NCBI RefSeq assembly: GCF_024129865.1
Contig: NZ_JAMYFE010000045.1
Coordinates: 1 to 51,009, forward strand
Reading direction: 5' to 3'
DNA: 51,009 nt
Source: Stieleria tagensis
Lineage (GTDB): Bacteria; Planctomycetota; Planctomycetia; Pirellulales; Pirellulaceae
Position 1 is the first letter of the stretch; every line of letters starts with the position of its first letter. Of the stretch, positions 7,891 to 16,991 are shown piece after piece. The translations under genes were made by a program, and so were the position numbers. The notes under the pieces were generated by a model. The model worked only from the letters and a program-made list of their open reading frames with translations. It was not told the origin of the DNA and made no database searches.

Positions 7891-8997
7891 ATGCCCACTG
7901 CAAATCAATCGATTCCAAACCGATGCCTTCGGACAGGGATTCGCTGCGCTGGCCCAGCGGCGGCATGGCTGATCGCTGGATTGCTCTGGGCCGTCACCCT
8001 GTCCTCACCGGCCTTGGCCGACCAGCCGGGACGCAAATCACTGGCCGATAAACATGGGCCGGCAGGAATCATGGGCGACCACTTGCACCACAAAGGCGAG
8101 TGGATGGTCGAGTACAAGTACATGAACATGTACATGGAAGACAATCGGGTAGGCGAAGACACGGTCAGTGACTCCCAGGCGATCGCCTACGGTGCGACCA
8201 GCAACCCGGTCACCAATCGCGGCGCCACCCCAACGCAGATGACCATGGAAATGCACATGGCGCACATCATGTACGGATTGAATGATGATGTGACGCTGTA
8301 CACGATGCTGATGCTGCCTAGTTTGACGATGGACCACATTCGTGGGCCGATGAATCCCGCCGGCGCTGGGACGGAATTCACGACGCACAATAGCGGTTTC
8401 GGTGACACCACCCTGGGTGCGTTACTGCGGCTGTACAGCACCGAACGCTGCGACTGGATTTTGAACTTGGGTGGTTCCATTCCAACCGGGGACATTTTCC
8501 GCACCAGTGACGCGCCGACCGGCGGCATGGTGTCTCAACCCTTGCCCTACCCGATGCGTTTGGGAAGCGGCACCTTCAATGCTCGTCCGGGATTGACGGT
8601 CAAATACTTTGCCAACCACTGGAGCTGGGGTGGTCAGGTTCAGACCGACTTGCCGATGGGCAAGAATTATCGCGATTATCGACTCGGTGCCGAACTTCGC
8701 TTGAATTCCTGGACCCAGTACCTGATCAACGACTACGTGGCCCTGTCGTGGCGTGGCGAACACATCTGGCGTGACAACATCGACGGCGCCGACCCGCAAA
8801 CGCCCGATGCAATGATCAGCACCAATGTCGAAAGTTTCCGCGGCGGATACTGGTACAACATGGGCTTCGGCACCCAGATTCTCTGGAAAAGCAACTATTT
8901 CAACGCCGAAATCGTGCCGACGCTGGGACAGGATTTGGACGGGATTCAGTTAGAGACGGACTACTCGATCATTGCCAGTTGGTCGCGGGCGTTTTAG
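7891..8997 (+). CDS. Outer-membrane beta-barrel protein, Met/His-rich, transporter-like
   Basis: The 368-aa protein has a signal peptide: a basic start, a hydrophobic core (AAAWLIAGLLWAVTLSS) and an ALA cleavage site near residue 47. The mature part opens with GIMGDHLHHKGEWMVEYKYMNMYME and continues as alternating strands (YGLNDDVTLYTMLMLPSL, FGDTTLGALLRLY, WILNLGGSIPTGD). It ends in the aromatic SRAF, as barrel proteins do. The family is usually labelled a putative transporter or phenol-degradation MetA-like barrel. The density of Met and His at the N-terminus hints at metal (copper) binding, but that is inference. No metal-efflux genes adjoin. No strong ribosome-binding site is visible before the ATG. 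Confidence 0.7.
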   Translation: MPTANQSIPNRCLRTGIRCAGPAAAWLIAGLLWAVTLSSPALADQPGRKSLADKHGPAGIMGDHLHHKGEWMVEYKYMNMYMEDNRVGEDTVSDSQAIAYGATSNPVTNRGATPTQMTMEMHMAHIMYGLNDDVTLYTMLMLPSLTMDHIRGPMNPAGAGTEFTTHNSGFGDTTLGALLRLYSTERCDWILNLGGSIPTGDIFRTSDAPTGGMVSQPLPYPMRLGSGTFNARPGLTVKYFANHWSWGGQVQTDLPMGKNYRDYRLGAELRLNSWTQYLINDYVALSWRGEHIWRDNIDGADPQTPDAMISTNVESFRGGYWYNMGFGTQILWKSNYFNAEIVPTLGQDLDGIQLETDYSIIASWSRAF

Positions 8998-9025
8998 AGT
9001 GACGGTGTTTCTACACTCACTTTTC
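8998..9025 (+). terminator. Weak candidate terminator after the barrel gene
   Basis: AGTG-N3-GTGT-TTCT-ACAC-T-CACT followed by TTTTC forms a short interrupted stem immediately after the stop at 8997 and before the dus start at 9034. The stem is weak and the T-run short, so read-through into dus is likely. Confidence 0.3.
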
Positions 9026-9033
9026 GCTCAGCC

Positions 9034-10104
9034 ATGTCGCGTTCCTTTCCTCCGCCCGGATTCTACATCGGTGATCTGCTGGTAGATCCACCGATCTTGC
9101 AAGCGCCCATGGCTGGGTTCACCAATGCGGCGTTCCGCCAAATGGTGCGTGAATACGGCGGCGTCGGCCTGATTGCGACGGAGATGGTCAACGCCCGTGG
9201 CTTCGTCTGGATGGACAAGAACGTCGCCGAACATCCCGAACGGTTGTGGGGCGTTGCCGAAGAGGCGCGTCCGCTGGCCGTCCAAATCTGGGACAATGAC
9301 CCGACAACGATGGCGACTGTCGGCCGCCGGTTGGTCCAGGAATACCAGGTCAGCGTGGTCGACATCAATTTCGGCTGCCCCGTCCGCCGGGTGACCGAGA
9401 AAGCCCACAGCGGTAGCTACTTGCTGAACAACCCCGGCCGAATGTTCGAGATCATCTCGGGACTCGTCCAGGCCTGTGCCCCGACACCGGTCACCGCCAA
9501 GATTCGTCTAGGGTGCAACCCGGATTCGATCAATTGCAACGAAATCGCACGGGTCGTGGAGGAGGCCGGTGCAGCAGCATTGACGGTTCACGGCCGCACC
9601 GCCAAAGACATGTTTCGAGGCCGCGCCGATTGGGATCGTATCAGCGAGATCAAATCCCATTTGAAATCGATCCCTTTGATCGGCAATGGCGATTTAGACA
9701 CTGCCGAAAAAGTCGTTCATGCCTTCCAAAACTACGACGTCGACGGGGTGATGATTGCTCGCGCCTGCTTGGGACGGCCGTGGTTGTTTGCCCAGTCCGC
9801 CGCAGCTCTCCGCGGCGAACCCATCCCCCCGGAACCGACACTCCCCGAACAACGTCAATGCATGATGCACCACTATGAATTGGTCAAGGAACGTTTCGGC
9901 GAAGAAAAAGGCACGATCCTGATGCGGAAGTTCGCCTGCTGTTATGCACAAGGCAAATACGGAGCAAGACATTTTCGCACGCACGTCGCATCCGTCTCCA
10001 GCGCTGCCGAATTTTACCGTGTCGTCGAGGAGTATTTCCCGATGAAAACCAAGGAAGAAATTCGAGCCGAAGCGGAAGCCGAAAGCGTCAATTCCACAAA
10101 CTAG
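9034..10104 (+). CDS. tRNA-dihydrouridine synthase (Dus family)
   Basis: This 356-aa FMN enzyme reduces specific uridines in tRNA to dihydrouridine using NADPH. The TIM barrel opens with LQAPMAGFTNAAFR (FMN binding), then LAVQIWDNDP. Next is DINFGCPVRR, whose Cys is the expected catalytic acid, then KIRLG, TVHGRT and IGNGDLDTAEK-DGVMIARACLGRPW for the phosphate site. Beyond residue 270 is the helical tRNA-binding domain (RQCMMHHYELVKERFGEEK-MRKFACCYAQG). Overall it is closest to the DusB type, but I cannot assign the subfamily firmly. It lies 36 bases after the barrel gene and 10 bases before the DUF2092 gene, all on one strand. Confidence 0.92.
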   Translation: MSRSFPPPGFYIGDLLVDPPILQAPMAGFTNAAFRQMVREYGGVGLIATEMVNARGFVWMDKNVAEHPERLWGVAEEARPLAVQIWDNDPTTMATVGRRLVQEYQVSVVDINFGCPVRRVTEKAHSGSYLLNNPGRMFEIISGLVQACAPTPVTAKIRLGCNPDSINCNEIARVVEEAGAAALTVHGRTAKDMFRGRADWDRISEIKSHLKSIPLIGNGDLDTAEKVVHAFQNYDVDGVMIARACLGRPWLFAQSAAALRGEPIPPEPTLPEQRQCMMHHYELVKERFGEEKGTILMRKFACCYAQGKYGARHFRTHVASVSSAAEFYRVVEEYFPMKTKEEIRAEAEAESVNSTN

Positions 10105-10114
10105 CCGTCTAGTC

Positions 10115-11011
10115 ATGCCGTATTCCCACCATCCATCTCGACCGTTTATCGCGCTAATGATGTGTGTCTGCTGTTGCGGACACACAGCGATCGCTCAACA
10201 AGATAAACCTGCAGATCAAGATCCTGTTGCCGCTGCCGACGATGCTGCCGACGATGTTGCCGACGACGCGCCAGCCCCCGACCCGCTGACCGAGCAGGCG
10301 ATCGAGGCACTTGCGCCGCTGCTGGATCAAATCGTCACCGCAAAATCGTCACGTTCCACAGTGGAACTGTCGGTCGACACGGTGGTCGATGGCGCCGTCA
10401 TCAGCAGCCAAACGTCGATCTATCAAATCGCTTCGACCGCACCCGGTTCATTCACGATCTATCTGAAAGAGGATGCACGACGGACTCGGATTTACTGTGA
10501 CGGCAAGACCGCCACGATCGCGCTTTCGACCACCGCCTACACGACCCTGGATGCTCCGATTCCGATGCAACGCGCGGTGTTCGAATTGCCGGTCCCGATG
10601 GGCGCCTATCCAGAACCCGTGCTTGCACTGACGCTGGCCGGTGTGGATCCCAAACTGACGTTGACCACTGGAATGAAATCCGTACGGTTGGTCGACCGTG
10701 AAAAATTTCGCGGGGAAACACCGGCGGTTCACTTCACCGCCGTGCAAGACGATGACGTCAAATGGGACCTGTGGATGACCCAAGACAAAGTCCCGCAACC
10801 GTTGCGACTCTTGGTTGACCTGTCGGACATGTTGCGTGCCAACGGCGGATTGGATTTGCCAGCCGGCTACCGATACTTGTTACGATTCGATTTTAAATCT
10901 TGGCGTATCAATCAAGAAAACGATCCATCGCTGTACCAATACAAACTTGTGGAAGGTGCCGAAAAATTCGATTCAATCGCCGACTTTCACAACGCCCAGC
11001 AACAGCCCTAA
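10115..11011 (+). CDS. Secreted DUF2092-like protein
   Basis: The 298-aa protein has a signal peptide (IALMMCVCCCGHTAIAQ, cleavage near residue 28). An acidic low-complexity linker (DDAADDVADDA) encoded by a repeating 12-base unit follows. From residue 60 the globular part resembles DUF2092: a helix (EQAIEALAPLLDQIV), then many strands including YLKEDARRTRIYCDGKTATI and VHFTAVQDDDVKWDLWMTQDKVPQPLRLL. This layout is similar to the LolA/outer-membrane lipoprotein carrier fold, which suggests a periplasmic role. The start is 10 bases after the dus stop. No catalytic motif is visible. Confidence 0.7.
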   Translation: MPYSHHPSRPFIALMMCVCCCGHTAIAQQDKPADQDPVAAADDAADDVADDAPAPDPLTEQAIEALAPLLDQIVTAKSSRSTVELSVDTVVDGAVISSQTSIYQIASTAPGSFTIYLKEDARRTRIYCDGKTATIALSTTAYTTLDAPIPMQRAVFELPVPMGAYPEPVLALTLAGVDPKLTLTTGMKSVRLVDREKFRGETPAVHFTAVQDDDVKWDLWMTQDKVPQPLRLLVDLSDMLRANGGLDLPAGYRYLLRFDFKSWRINQENDPSLYQYKLVEGAEKFDSIADFHNAQQQP

Positions 11012-11024
11012 CGGGGACTTCTCT

Positions 11025-11165
11025 TGAAGTTGCGCATTTGCGTGAGTCATTGTTGATTGGTAATTTGCGTGAGTCATTGTTTGTTGGTAACCCAACGCGC
11101 CAGCGAGGGATCCCGTTGGTGCGTGAAATCCTTCGCTCACGCATACTGGCGGCGGCATAGGTTGG
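11025..11165. repeat. Copy of dispersed hairpin repeat with internal 27-bp duplication
   Basis: TTGAAGTTGCGCATTTGCG opens the element. A 27-bp unit around TTGCGTGAGTCATTGTT is then present twice (about 11036-11062 and 11063-11089). TTGGTAACCCAACGCG and CCAGCGAGGGATCCCGT follow at 11084-11116. The right arm (AAATCCTTCGCTCACGCAT) is degenerate compared with the perfect hairpin at 45469-45534. It sits between the ends of two convergent genes. Confidence 0.65.
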
Positions 11166-11218
11166 CAGAATTCTGACCGCATGAATTCTGGCGGCCCAGC
11201 TACGAAACGGATCGTTCC

Positions 11219-13927
11219 CTACGCCGTCAATTCGATGCGTCGTAGCGCAACATCCACCACAAACAATGACATCGCCGCCATCAACAACCACGGCCACAAC
11301 GGCATCGGCTGGCGAGCGGTCGTCGGATCAGGGTCGGCGATCGATTGTGGTGTGGGGTCGTAACGTCCGCCACTGACCGTTGCGATCCGCCGCAGTGTCG
11401 ATTCAGAGGTCGGCAACAACCGCAATTCATCGGAGTAACCGACGGTGATGCCACGTGAGGAACGCTGGGTGGTGCCACTGGATCGCGTTTGTGCCAAATC
11501 CAAGTGATAGGCACCACGGCGGTCGGTTTTGATCTGAGCTTCGAATCGCCCGGGCGCCGTCTGTTGCATCTCAATTTTCTTGCGACCAAGCCCTGGATCG
11601 ATCAGCGTCAATTCGGTTGTTGCATTTTCAATGAACGCACCATCTTGATCGACCGAATCCAATGAGACAGATGTGGTTTCGCCGTCGCGGCGGACGTCCA
11701 CAAAGACCCCACGGTTGTCATCTTTCCGCATCGCATGACGAATGATCTGAGCCCAAAAGGGACCAAAGTCCGGCCAGGCCAGCCATTCGCCGGCCCAGCG
11801 ATTTTTGGCATCACTCGTGAACGCCACCGACATCCCCAACCCATACCGCCACCATGCCAACAGTGGATCACCGGACTCGCTGGCCAAGATGAATTCAGCG
11901 GTGGGCTTGGGACGAGTGACGACATAGCCCAGCAACAATGGCGACAAATCTAAATCGATCCCATCCAGGACGGCCGTCGGCCGAACGGTCTGGGCGGTGA
12001 ATGGCAACTCGTTGATCGCCGACTTACTGGCTTCCACCGTTTCCTTGGCAAACACCTGAGGCACGGCGTCGGGGGAGTCACAGAAATAATAGCGCCCGCC
12101 GCCGATCTGTGCCAATTCTTCCAACAAATCTTCGCTGGCACCTTGGCCGAGTGCAACGGTCGACAACGTGATGCGATTGGCCGACATGTCGGACGCGGCG
12201 CCTTGAAAATCACCCGGCGACGAGACACCGTCGGTCATCAGGATCACATGTTTTAGTTTTGCCGTCGCAGCGCGAAGCGCCTCCAACGCATCAGCCATGC
12301 CCGGATACATGTTGGTCCCCCCGGAAGCTTCGATCGTGCTGATCGCGTCGATGATCTGGCCTTTGTCCGCAGTCGACCGCAGTTCCGACACCGTGTAGGC
12401 AGCGCCATCAAACGCGATCACGCCGATCGAATCGCGAGGTCCCAGCAATTCAACGGCGGCGCGAGCAGCGTCTTTTGCCAATTCAATTTTTTGCCCTCCC
12501 ATCGATCCGCTCTTGTCGATCACCAACATCATTGCCAACGATGGTTTCTCGCGTTCCTTTTCAAAGTTGCTGCGAACCGGCAAGATTTCTTCGACCTGGG
12601 TACGATAGTATCCGCCAAGCCCAAATGACTGGTCGCCGCCCAACATCACCAATCCGCCGCCCAGCTCTTTGACATAAATCCGAATCAAATCCATCTGCCG
12701 CATGGTCATCGCCGTTGCCGGAACATTTGACAGGATCAAACATTCATAGCCTTGGATTTCAGTCAGATCGTTGGGGATACCAGCTGGCGGTCGAACTTCG
12801 ACATCGATCGATTGTTCGTCCAACGCCCAACGCAGCGAATCGGTTTGATCAATGTCTGGATCCACCAACAGCACCCTTGGCCGACCTTGCGCATAGACAA
12901 CTGTTTCCGATTCGTTATTGTCCAGCAGCGTGTCCTCGAATCCACGCAGGCGGGCGGCGAATGATTCCTGGCGTTTGCCCAGGACCGTTTGCCGAAATCG
13001 AAAACTGTTTTCACCCTTTTTTATTTTGACCGGCTTGGGGTCGTCGTCACCAATTTGGATATCGCCGCGATACAGATCGATGTACCCCTCGGTGTCCCGA
13101 TTGCTGCTGACGACAACTTCGACATAAAACGGTTGTCCCTGGCGGACTTGGGTGGGTGCATCGACACGGGTCAGTTGAACTTCCGGTTCACTGCGAGTCG
13201 GCAACGGAACGGTCCAGATTGGCACGCCGCCCTCGGATGCTGTGGCGATCGGATCACCACCGTCTGTCGCGTTGCCATCGCTTAACAAAACCACCCGACG
13301 AACTCTCGATGGTGGCATCGACGCAATCGCGGTCCGCACGGCCGCATCCAGATCCGTGCCGCGTCGCTCAGCCGCGTTGTCTGGATTCACCGTCGTTGTT
13401 TCTTGGGGCGACGGCTGGTCCGAATCGGCGAGTGCATCGGGATCTATTTCCCCGGTTTCTTCGGCAATAACGTTGTTCCCCTCGTTTGACTCGGAATCCT
13501 CTTCTGCTGGCTTCTGTGCCGCATCGTCGTTGGCGGGTTGATCCTGGTCGCCGGTCCACTGCTGAGTCAATTGTTGGGGGCGGCGATCAAATTCCAAGAA
13601 TCGAACGTCCATCTCCGCCTGCTCGGCCGCCTTGATCGCTTGTCCCAAAAACGTGTTGGCCTGGTCACGTGCGGCGGCATCAATGCTCTCGCTGCGGTCG
13701 ATCGCAAACACGACCATCTGTTTGTCGGTTTGACGCATCAGCACCGGTCCGGCCAACGCGGCGACCAACAGGGCCAACACCAATCCGCGAACGATCAAGG
13801 ACAGTCGTTTTTGCCAGACCGGGAAATCGCTTAACGAGCGCATGTGGTACCAGATCAACAGCGGGATCGCTGGGATCAAGGCGTACAACCAAGGAAAATC
13901 TGACCACTGCACTGCAACCGTTCCCAA
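11219..13927 (-). CDS. Membrane protein with two VWA domains and a glutamine-amidotransferase-like domain
   Basis: The protein has about 902 aa. Two N-terminal membrane helices (LYALIPAIPLLIWY, LIVRGLVLALLVAALAGPVLM) precede a first VWA domain with DRSES (residue 77), RGTDLDAAV and LLSDGNAT. This domain carries an acidic insert of about 65 residues. A strand-rich linker follows, then a class I glutamine-amidotransferase-like domain (about 347-457, RPRVLLVDP.. GGGLVMLGGDQSFG) lacking an obvious catalytic Cys. The second VWA has an intact MIDAS (DKSGSM at 471, GGTNMYPG, MTDGVSSPG). A final helix (MPLWPWLLMAAMSLFVVDV) is C-terminal. No ATG exists near the upstream stop; TTG at 13927, about 12 bases after AGGA, or GTG at 13912 are the likely starts. 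It is the last gene of the MoxR operon. The partner is unknown. Confidence 0.85.
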   Translation of the reverse strand: MGTVAVQWSDFPWLYALIPAIPLLIWYHMRSLSDFPVWQKRLSLIVRGLVLALLVAALAGPVLMRQTDKQMVVFAIDRSESIDAAARDQANTFLGQAIKAAEQAEMDVRFLEFDRRPQQLTQQWTGDQDQPANDDAAQKPAEEDSESNEGNNVIAEETGEIDPDALADSDQPSPQETTTVNPDNAAERRGTDLDAAVRTAIASMPPSRVRRVVLLSDGNATDGGDPIATASEGGVPIWTVPLPTRSEPEVQLTRVDAPTQVRQGQPFYVEVVVSSNRDTEGYIDLYRGDIQIGDDDPKPVKIKKGENSFRFRQTVLGKRQESFAARLRGFEDTLLDNNESETVVYAQGRPRVLLVDPDIDQTDSLRWALDEQSIDVEVRPPAGIPNDLTEIQGYECLILSNVPATAMTMRQMDLIRIYVKELGGGLVMLGGDQSFGLGGYYRTQVEEILPVRSNFEKEREKPSLAMMLVIDKSGSMGGQKIELAKDAARAAVELLGPRDSIGVIAFDGAAYTVSELRSTADKGQIIDAISTIEASGGTNMYPGMADALEALRAATAKLKHVILMTDGVSSPGDFQGAASDMSANRITLSTVALGQGASEDLLEELAQIGGGRYYFCDSPDAVPQVFAKETVEASKSAINELPFTAQTVRPTAVLDGIDLDLSPLLLGYVVTRPKPTAEFILASESGDPLLAWWRYGLGMSVAFTSDAKNRWAGEWLAWPDFGPFWAQIIRHAMRKDDNRGVFVDVRRDGETTSVSLDSVDQDGAFIENATTELTLIDPGLGRKKIEMQQTAPGRFEAQIKTDRRGAYHLDLAQTRSSGTTQRSSRGITVGYSDELRLLPTSESTLRRIATVSGGRYDPTPQSIADPDPTTARQPMPLWPWLLMAAMSLFVVDVALRRIELTA

Positions 13928-13947
13928 AAAGAAATGAATTCCTTGAC

Positions 13948-16020
13948 TCAGGCCACCACACGTCGTTGAAACAAAGCCCACTCGGTGATCACCAATCCGG
14001 TCGCTGCCAAGATCAAATAGAACCATGGTGAACGTCCCGCCGGCGGCAACGCAGCCGTTTCACTGGTCTGCATTTGGGGCACCCGTAAATCGCTCTCGTT
14101 TGCATCGGACAGATTCACCGCGATCAGAGTTCCGGCGGCGTCATCCTCCTCGGCTGTGGCAACGGTGTCAGCACCCTGTGACGCATCGGGTTCGGTCTCC
14201 GCGGCATTCCCTTGCGTGGTTTGCGATCCCGTCTGATCCGTGGTCAGTCGATAGATCCCGACGGCGGCTAGCGGTCCCAATCGGGCTCGATTCTTGGCTA
14301 CCGTGACGATCGACCGCTGGCCCGATGGTGCAACCAACCCAGCGGACGCCGAAGCCGCGGATGATTGTGCGGCAATGTCCCAGGGCACGTCAGAAGTTTG
14401 GCCGGTCGCCAACGCCGGTCGAATCTCGCCGGTTTCGCGAAAGAACCAGTTCATGGCGTTGGTCATCAACACCGGAAACGCGATCCGCAGCGGCAGGTCG
14501 CTAGAATCCAAATCCGACGCCAACAACAAGACGCGGCCTTCGTTTCGTTCCACAGAAACACAAACGCGCGCACCACTGGCGGTTTCCAACAACGTCGTCG
14601 GCGTACCCAACGCCTCGTTGACCTCCAGATCCCGTCCGCCAGCCAAGATCACGTTTTGCAACTGCACATGCCGTAACAGCGGAGATTGTTTTTCTTGTTT
14701 GGCGATGATCGGGTTTTCGATCGCTTCCCCTAATTGCCACGCCGGTTGTTTATCGTCGCCAATTGCCGGCCCCGCTTTCGGTACATCAACAAACAACACC
14801 GGACCGTCGGGAATCTGGTCCGGCACGTGGTTGGCGAACACCGTCAAACGCGTGGTCGGTTCGCTGATTTCATCGTCGCCGAGGATGCGAACCAACGGAA
14901 TCGACTGCAACACCCGGCGCATGTAATAGGAATCGGACTGATCCCCCACGACCAGATGCACCGGAATCTCATTCCGCCGCGGCAAAATAGCCCGTGCGGT
15001 GTTGTCAACGATCAGCGCGTCGTCATGCTTGATTTCACCGCTTAACACACCGCCGGCTTGCGAGGTGCCATCGATCTGTTTGCGAAACGAAGCATCGGCC
15101 TCTATTTCCAGCGGGATCACATCCACCAATTCCTCATCCAATCGCAACGTCAATCGCGTCTCCACCGCGGCATCCGAAAAATTCCGGACTTCGACTAGCA
15201 ACGAATATCCGATCGGATCAACCGTGGAACGCCGAACTTGAAACGTGGTGATGGCGACGTTGTCCTGTGATCGTCCGACTTGAATCCAACGGACATCCTT
15301 GCCCAGCAATTGCTGCCGCGATGTCGATGCAGCGTCCAGGTCAACATCCTCGGGAAGATCGTCCAGCAGTTCATCGCTGGAATCATCGCTGGCCGATGAA
15401 GCGACCGCTTCCAACGCATCACGATCTGGGACTCCGCCGTCGCTGAAAACCACAATTCGACGTTTTTTGTCATCGCTGGCCAGACGTCTCGCAGCGGCAA
15501 TCCCATCCGCAATTCGGGTCGGACCGTCCGTCGGCGTGATCGTCCCCAGGGCCTCCTGAACCGTCGGGGCAAAATCCGACATGCCGACAACGACACGGAC
15601 GCTGTTACCGGCGGTGACCAGTGCAATGTTGTCGCCGTTACGCAGAGTGCCCGCCAAATCGGTGGCTTGAACGATTGCCTGTTGCAGTCGTGATTGACCG
15701 GTTTGCGGATCAACCGCTTGCATGCTGGCGGAATTGTCGACGACCAGGATCAAATCTTGACCACTGTCCTGCTGGGAATTCCACAACGGATCAGCCAGTG
15801 CAAATCCGATCAACCCGACAAGAGCCAACTGCAGCAACAACGAAACCCAGTGCCGTAGATTCTGCCACAGCGAACGTTGCCGCTTTTGCTCGAACACTTG
15901 ATCCCAAAACAGCAACGTCGAAACCGGTCGCCGTCGCAGTCGCGTTTTGAGGATATAGAACAGAATGATCGGCAGCGCTGCGAGCAACCAGATCAATTGG
16001 CTGGGTGATGCAAGTGACAT
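13948..16020 (-). CDS. BatA-like membrane VWA protein
   Basis: The 690-aa protein opens with the BatA N-terminal pattern: a helix at 8-25 (QLIWLLAALPIILFYIL), a basic loop (KTRLRRRPVSTLLFW) and a second helix at 57-77. A VWA domain follows with DNSAS at 95-99, TDGPTRIADG and VVFSDGG, so all three MIDAS elements are present. The rest is strand-rich periplasmic-type sequence with a third helix at the extreme C-terminus (SPWFYLILAATGLVITEWAL). The ATG is 4 bases after the DUF58 stop. Proteins of this kind work with MoxR AAA ATPases in assembly or stress functions of the envelope; the substrate here is unknown. Confidence 0.88.
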   Translation of the reverse strand: MSLASPSQLIWLLAALPIILFYILKTRLRRRPVSTLLFWDQVFEQKRQRSLWQNLRHWVSLLLQLALVGLIGFALADPLWNSQQDSGQDLILVVDNSASMQAVDPQTGQSRLQQAIVQATDLAGTLRNGDNIALVTAGNSVRVVVGMSDFAPTVQEALGTITPTDGPTRIADGIAAARRLASDDKKRRIVVFSDGGVPDRDALEAVASSASDDSSDELLDDLPEDVDLDAASTSRQQLLGKDVRWIQVGRSQDNVAITTFQVRRSTVDPIGYSLLVEVRNFSDAAVETRLTLRLDEELVDVIPLEIEADASFRKQIDGTSQAGGVLSGEIKHDDALIVDNTARAILPRRNEIPVHLVVGDQSDSYYMRRVLQSIPLVRILGDDEISEPTTRLTVFANHVPDQIPDGPVLFVDVPKAGPAIGDDKQPAWQLGEAIENPIIAKQEKQSPLLRHVQLQNVILAGGRDLEVNEALGTPTTLLETASGARVCVSVERNEGRVLLLASDLDSSDLPLRIAFPVLMTNAMNWFFRETGEIRPALATGQTSDVPWDIAAQSSAASASAGLVAPSGQRSIVTVAKNRARLGPLAAVGIYRLTTDQTGSQTTQGNAAETEPDASQGADTVATAEEDDAAGTLIAVNLSDANESDLRVPQMQTSETAALPPAGRSPWFYLILAATGLVITEWALFQRRVVA

Positions 16021-16023
16021 GGT

Positions 16024-16929
16024 TTACCCCACCGCCGCGGCGCGCATCATTTTCAACAACACGGCATCAAAGGGAATGTCCGTGGTCGCACGCGTGTGCG
16101 CCAAACCGTGATTTCGACAATACGTTTCAATGTCTGCGATGAAAGTGGCAAACAGCTGTTTGTACTGCCGCAATTTGCGTTCGGTCACGGTGACTTTCTT
16201 CTCCGTCCCCGATTCGCAATCGACCAATTGCACATCGCCCAACAGGTCTGGATTCGCTTCGCTGCGGGTGTGAATTTGAATCACATGCGGTTCGAATTGG
16301 GCATATCGCAAGCGGTCAACGCCTTCGCGAAATCCATCTTGATCGAACAGATCGCTGATCACAATTGCCAATCCAGTTCGAGGCGCGCGGGCGACAAATT
16401 CACCGACACTGCGTTTCAGATCGGTTCGCTGGCCGCTGCATTGCAAGCCTTCCAAAAACCGCAGCACGCTCAAAATCTGGTCTTTGCCGCGGATCAATGG
16501 CATCGTTGACTGGATTCCGTCGGCGTAAGCACAAATCGAGACGCGATCCAAATCGGCCAGCGCAATGTAGGCCAGCGCCGCAGCGATTTGACGAGCCAGT
16601 GTGAATTTCGGTGGGTCCTGCGAGGCGTTTGCCGATGAAGTTCCCGCTGCCGCTTGAACATCCATACTCTGCGACGCATCCAGCAACAAATAGACGTGTA
16701 AATCCTCTTCTTCCTGAAAGCGTTTCAACAACAGATCGCCATGCCGGGCATAGACGTTCCAGTCTAAATAACGCAAATCATCGCCGTGCATGTATTCGCG
16801 GTGATCGGAAAACTCGATTCCACCACCGGTCTGCATCGTCCGCCGCTGAGCCAGCAATTGACCTTGAAACATCCGCTTGCTGAGCAGCGAAAGGTATTCA
16901 AGCTGTTTTAGAAAATCAGAATCGAACAT
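16024..16929 (-). CDS. DUF58-domain protein
   Basis: The 301-aa protein has the DUF58 signature GGGIEFSDHREYMHGDDLRYLDWN-YARHGDLLLKRFQEEED at residues 37-77. A VWA-like Rossmann part follows (LLLDASQSMD with a near-MIDAS DASQS, then TGLAIVISDLFD). There is no membrane segment. DUF58 proteins are encoded almost always between a MoxR ATPase and BatA-type proteins, exactly as here, and are thought to act as adaptors. The start is 62 bases after the MoxR stop and the stop is 3 bases before the BatA-like ATG. Confidence 0.92.
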   Translation of the reverse strand: MFDSDFLKQLEYLSLLSKRMFQGQLLAQRRTMQTGGGIEFSDHREYMHGDDLRYLDWNVYARHGDLLLKRFQEEEDLHVYLLLDASQSMDVQAAAGTSSANASQDPPKFTLARQIAAALAYIALADLDRVSICAYADGIQSTMPLIRGKDQILSVLRFLEGLQCSGQRTDLKRSVGEFVARAPRTGLAIVISDLFDQDGFREGVDRLRYAQFEPHVIQIHTRSEANPDLLGDVQLVDCESGTEKKVTVTERKLRQYKQLFATFIADIETYCRNHGLAHTRATTDIPFDAVLLKMMRAAAVG

Positions 16930-16991
16930 GGATGATTGATCTGCGGGAATGGATCCGACAAGGGCGCACGGTGCGACAGGACGCGACTGGA

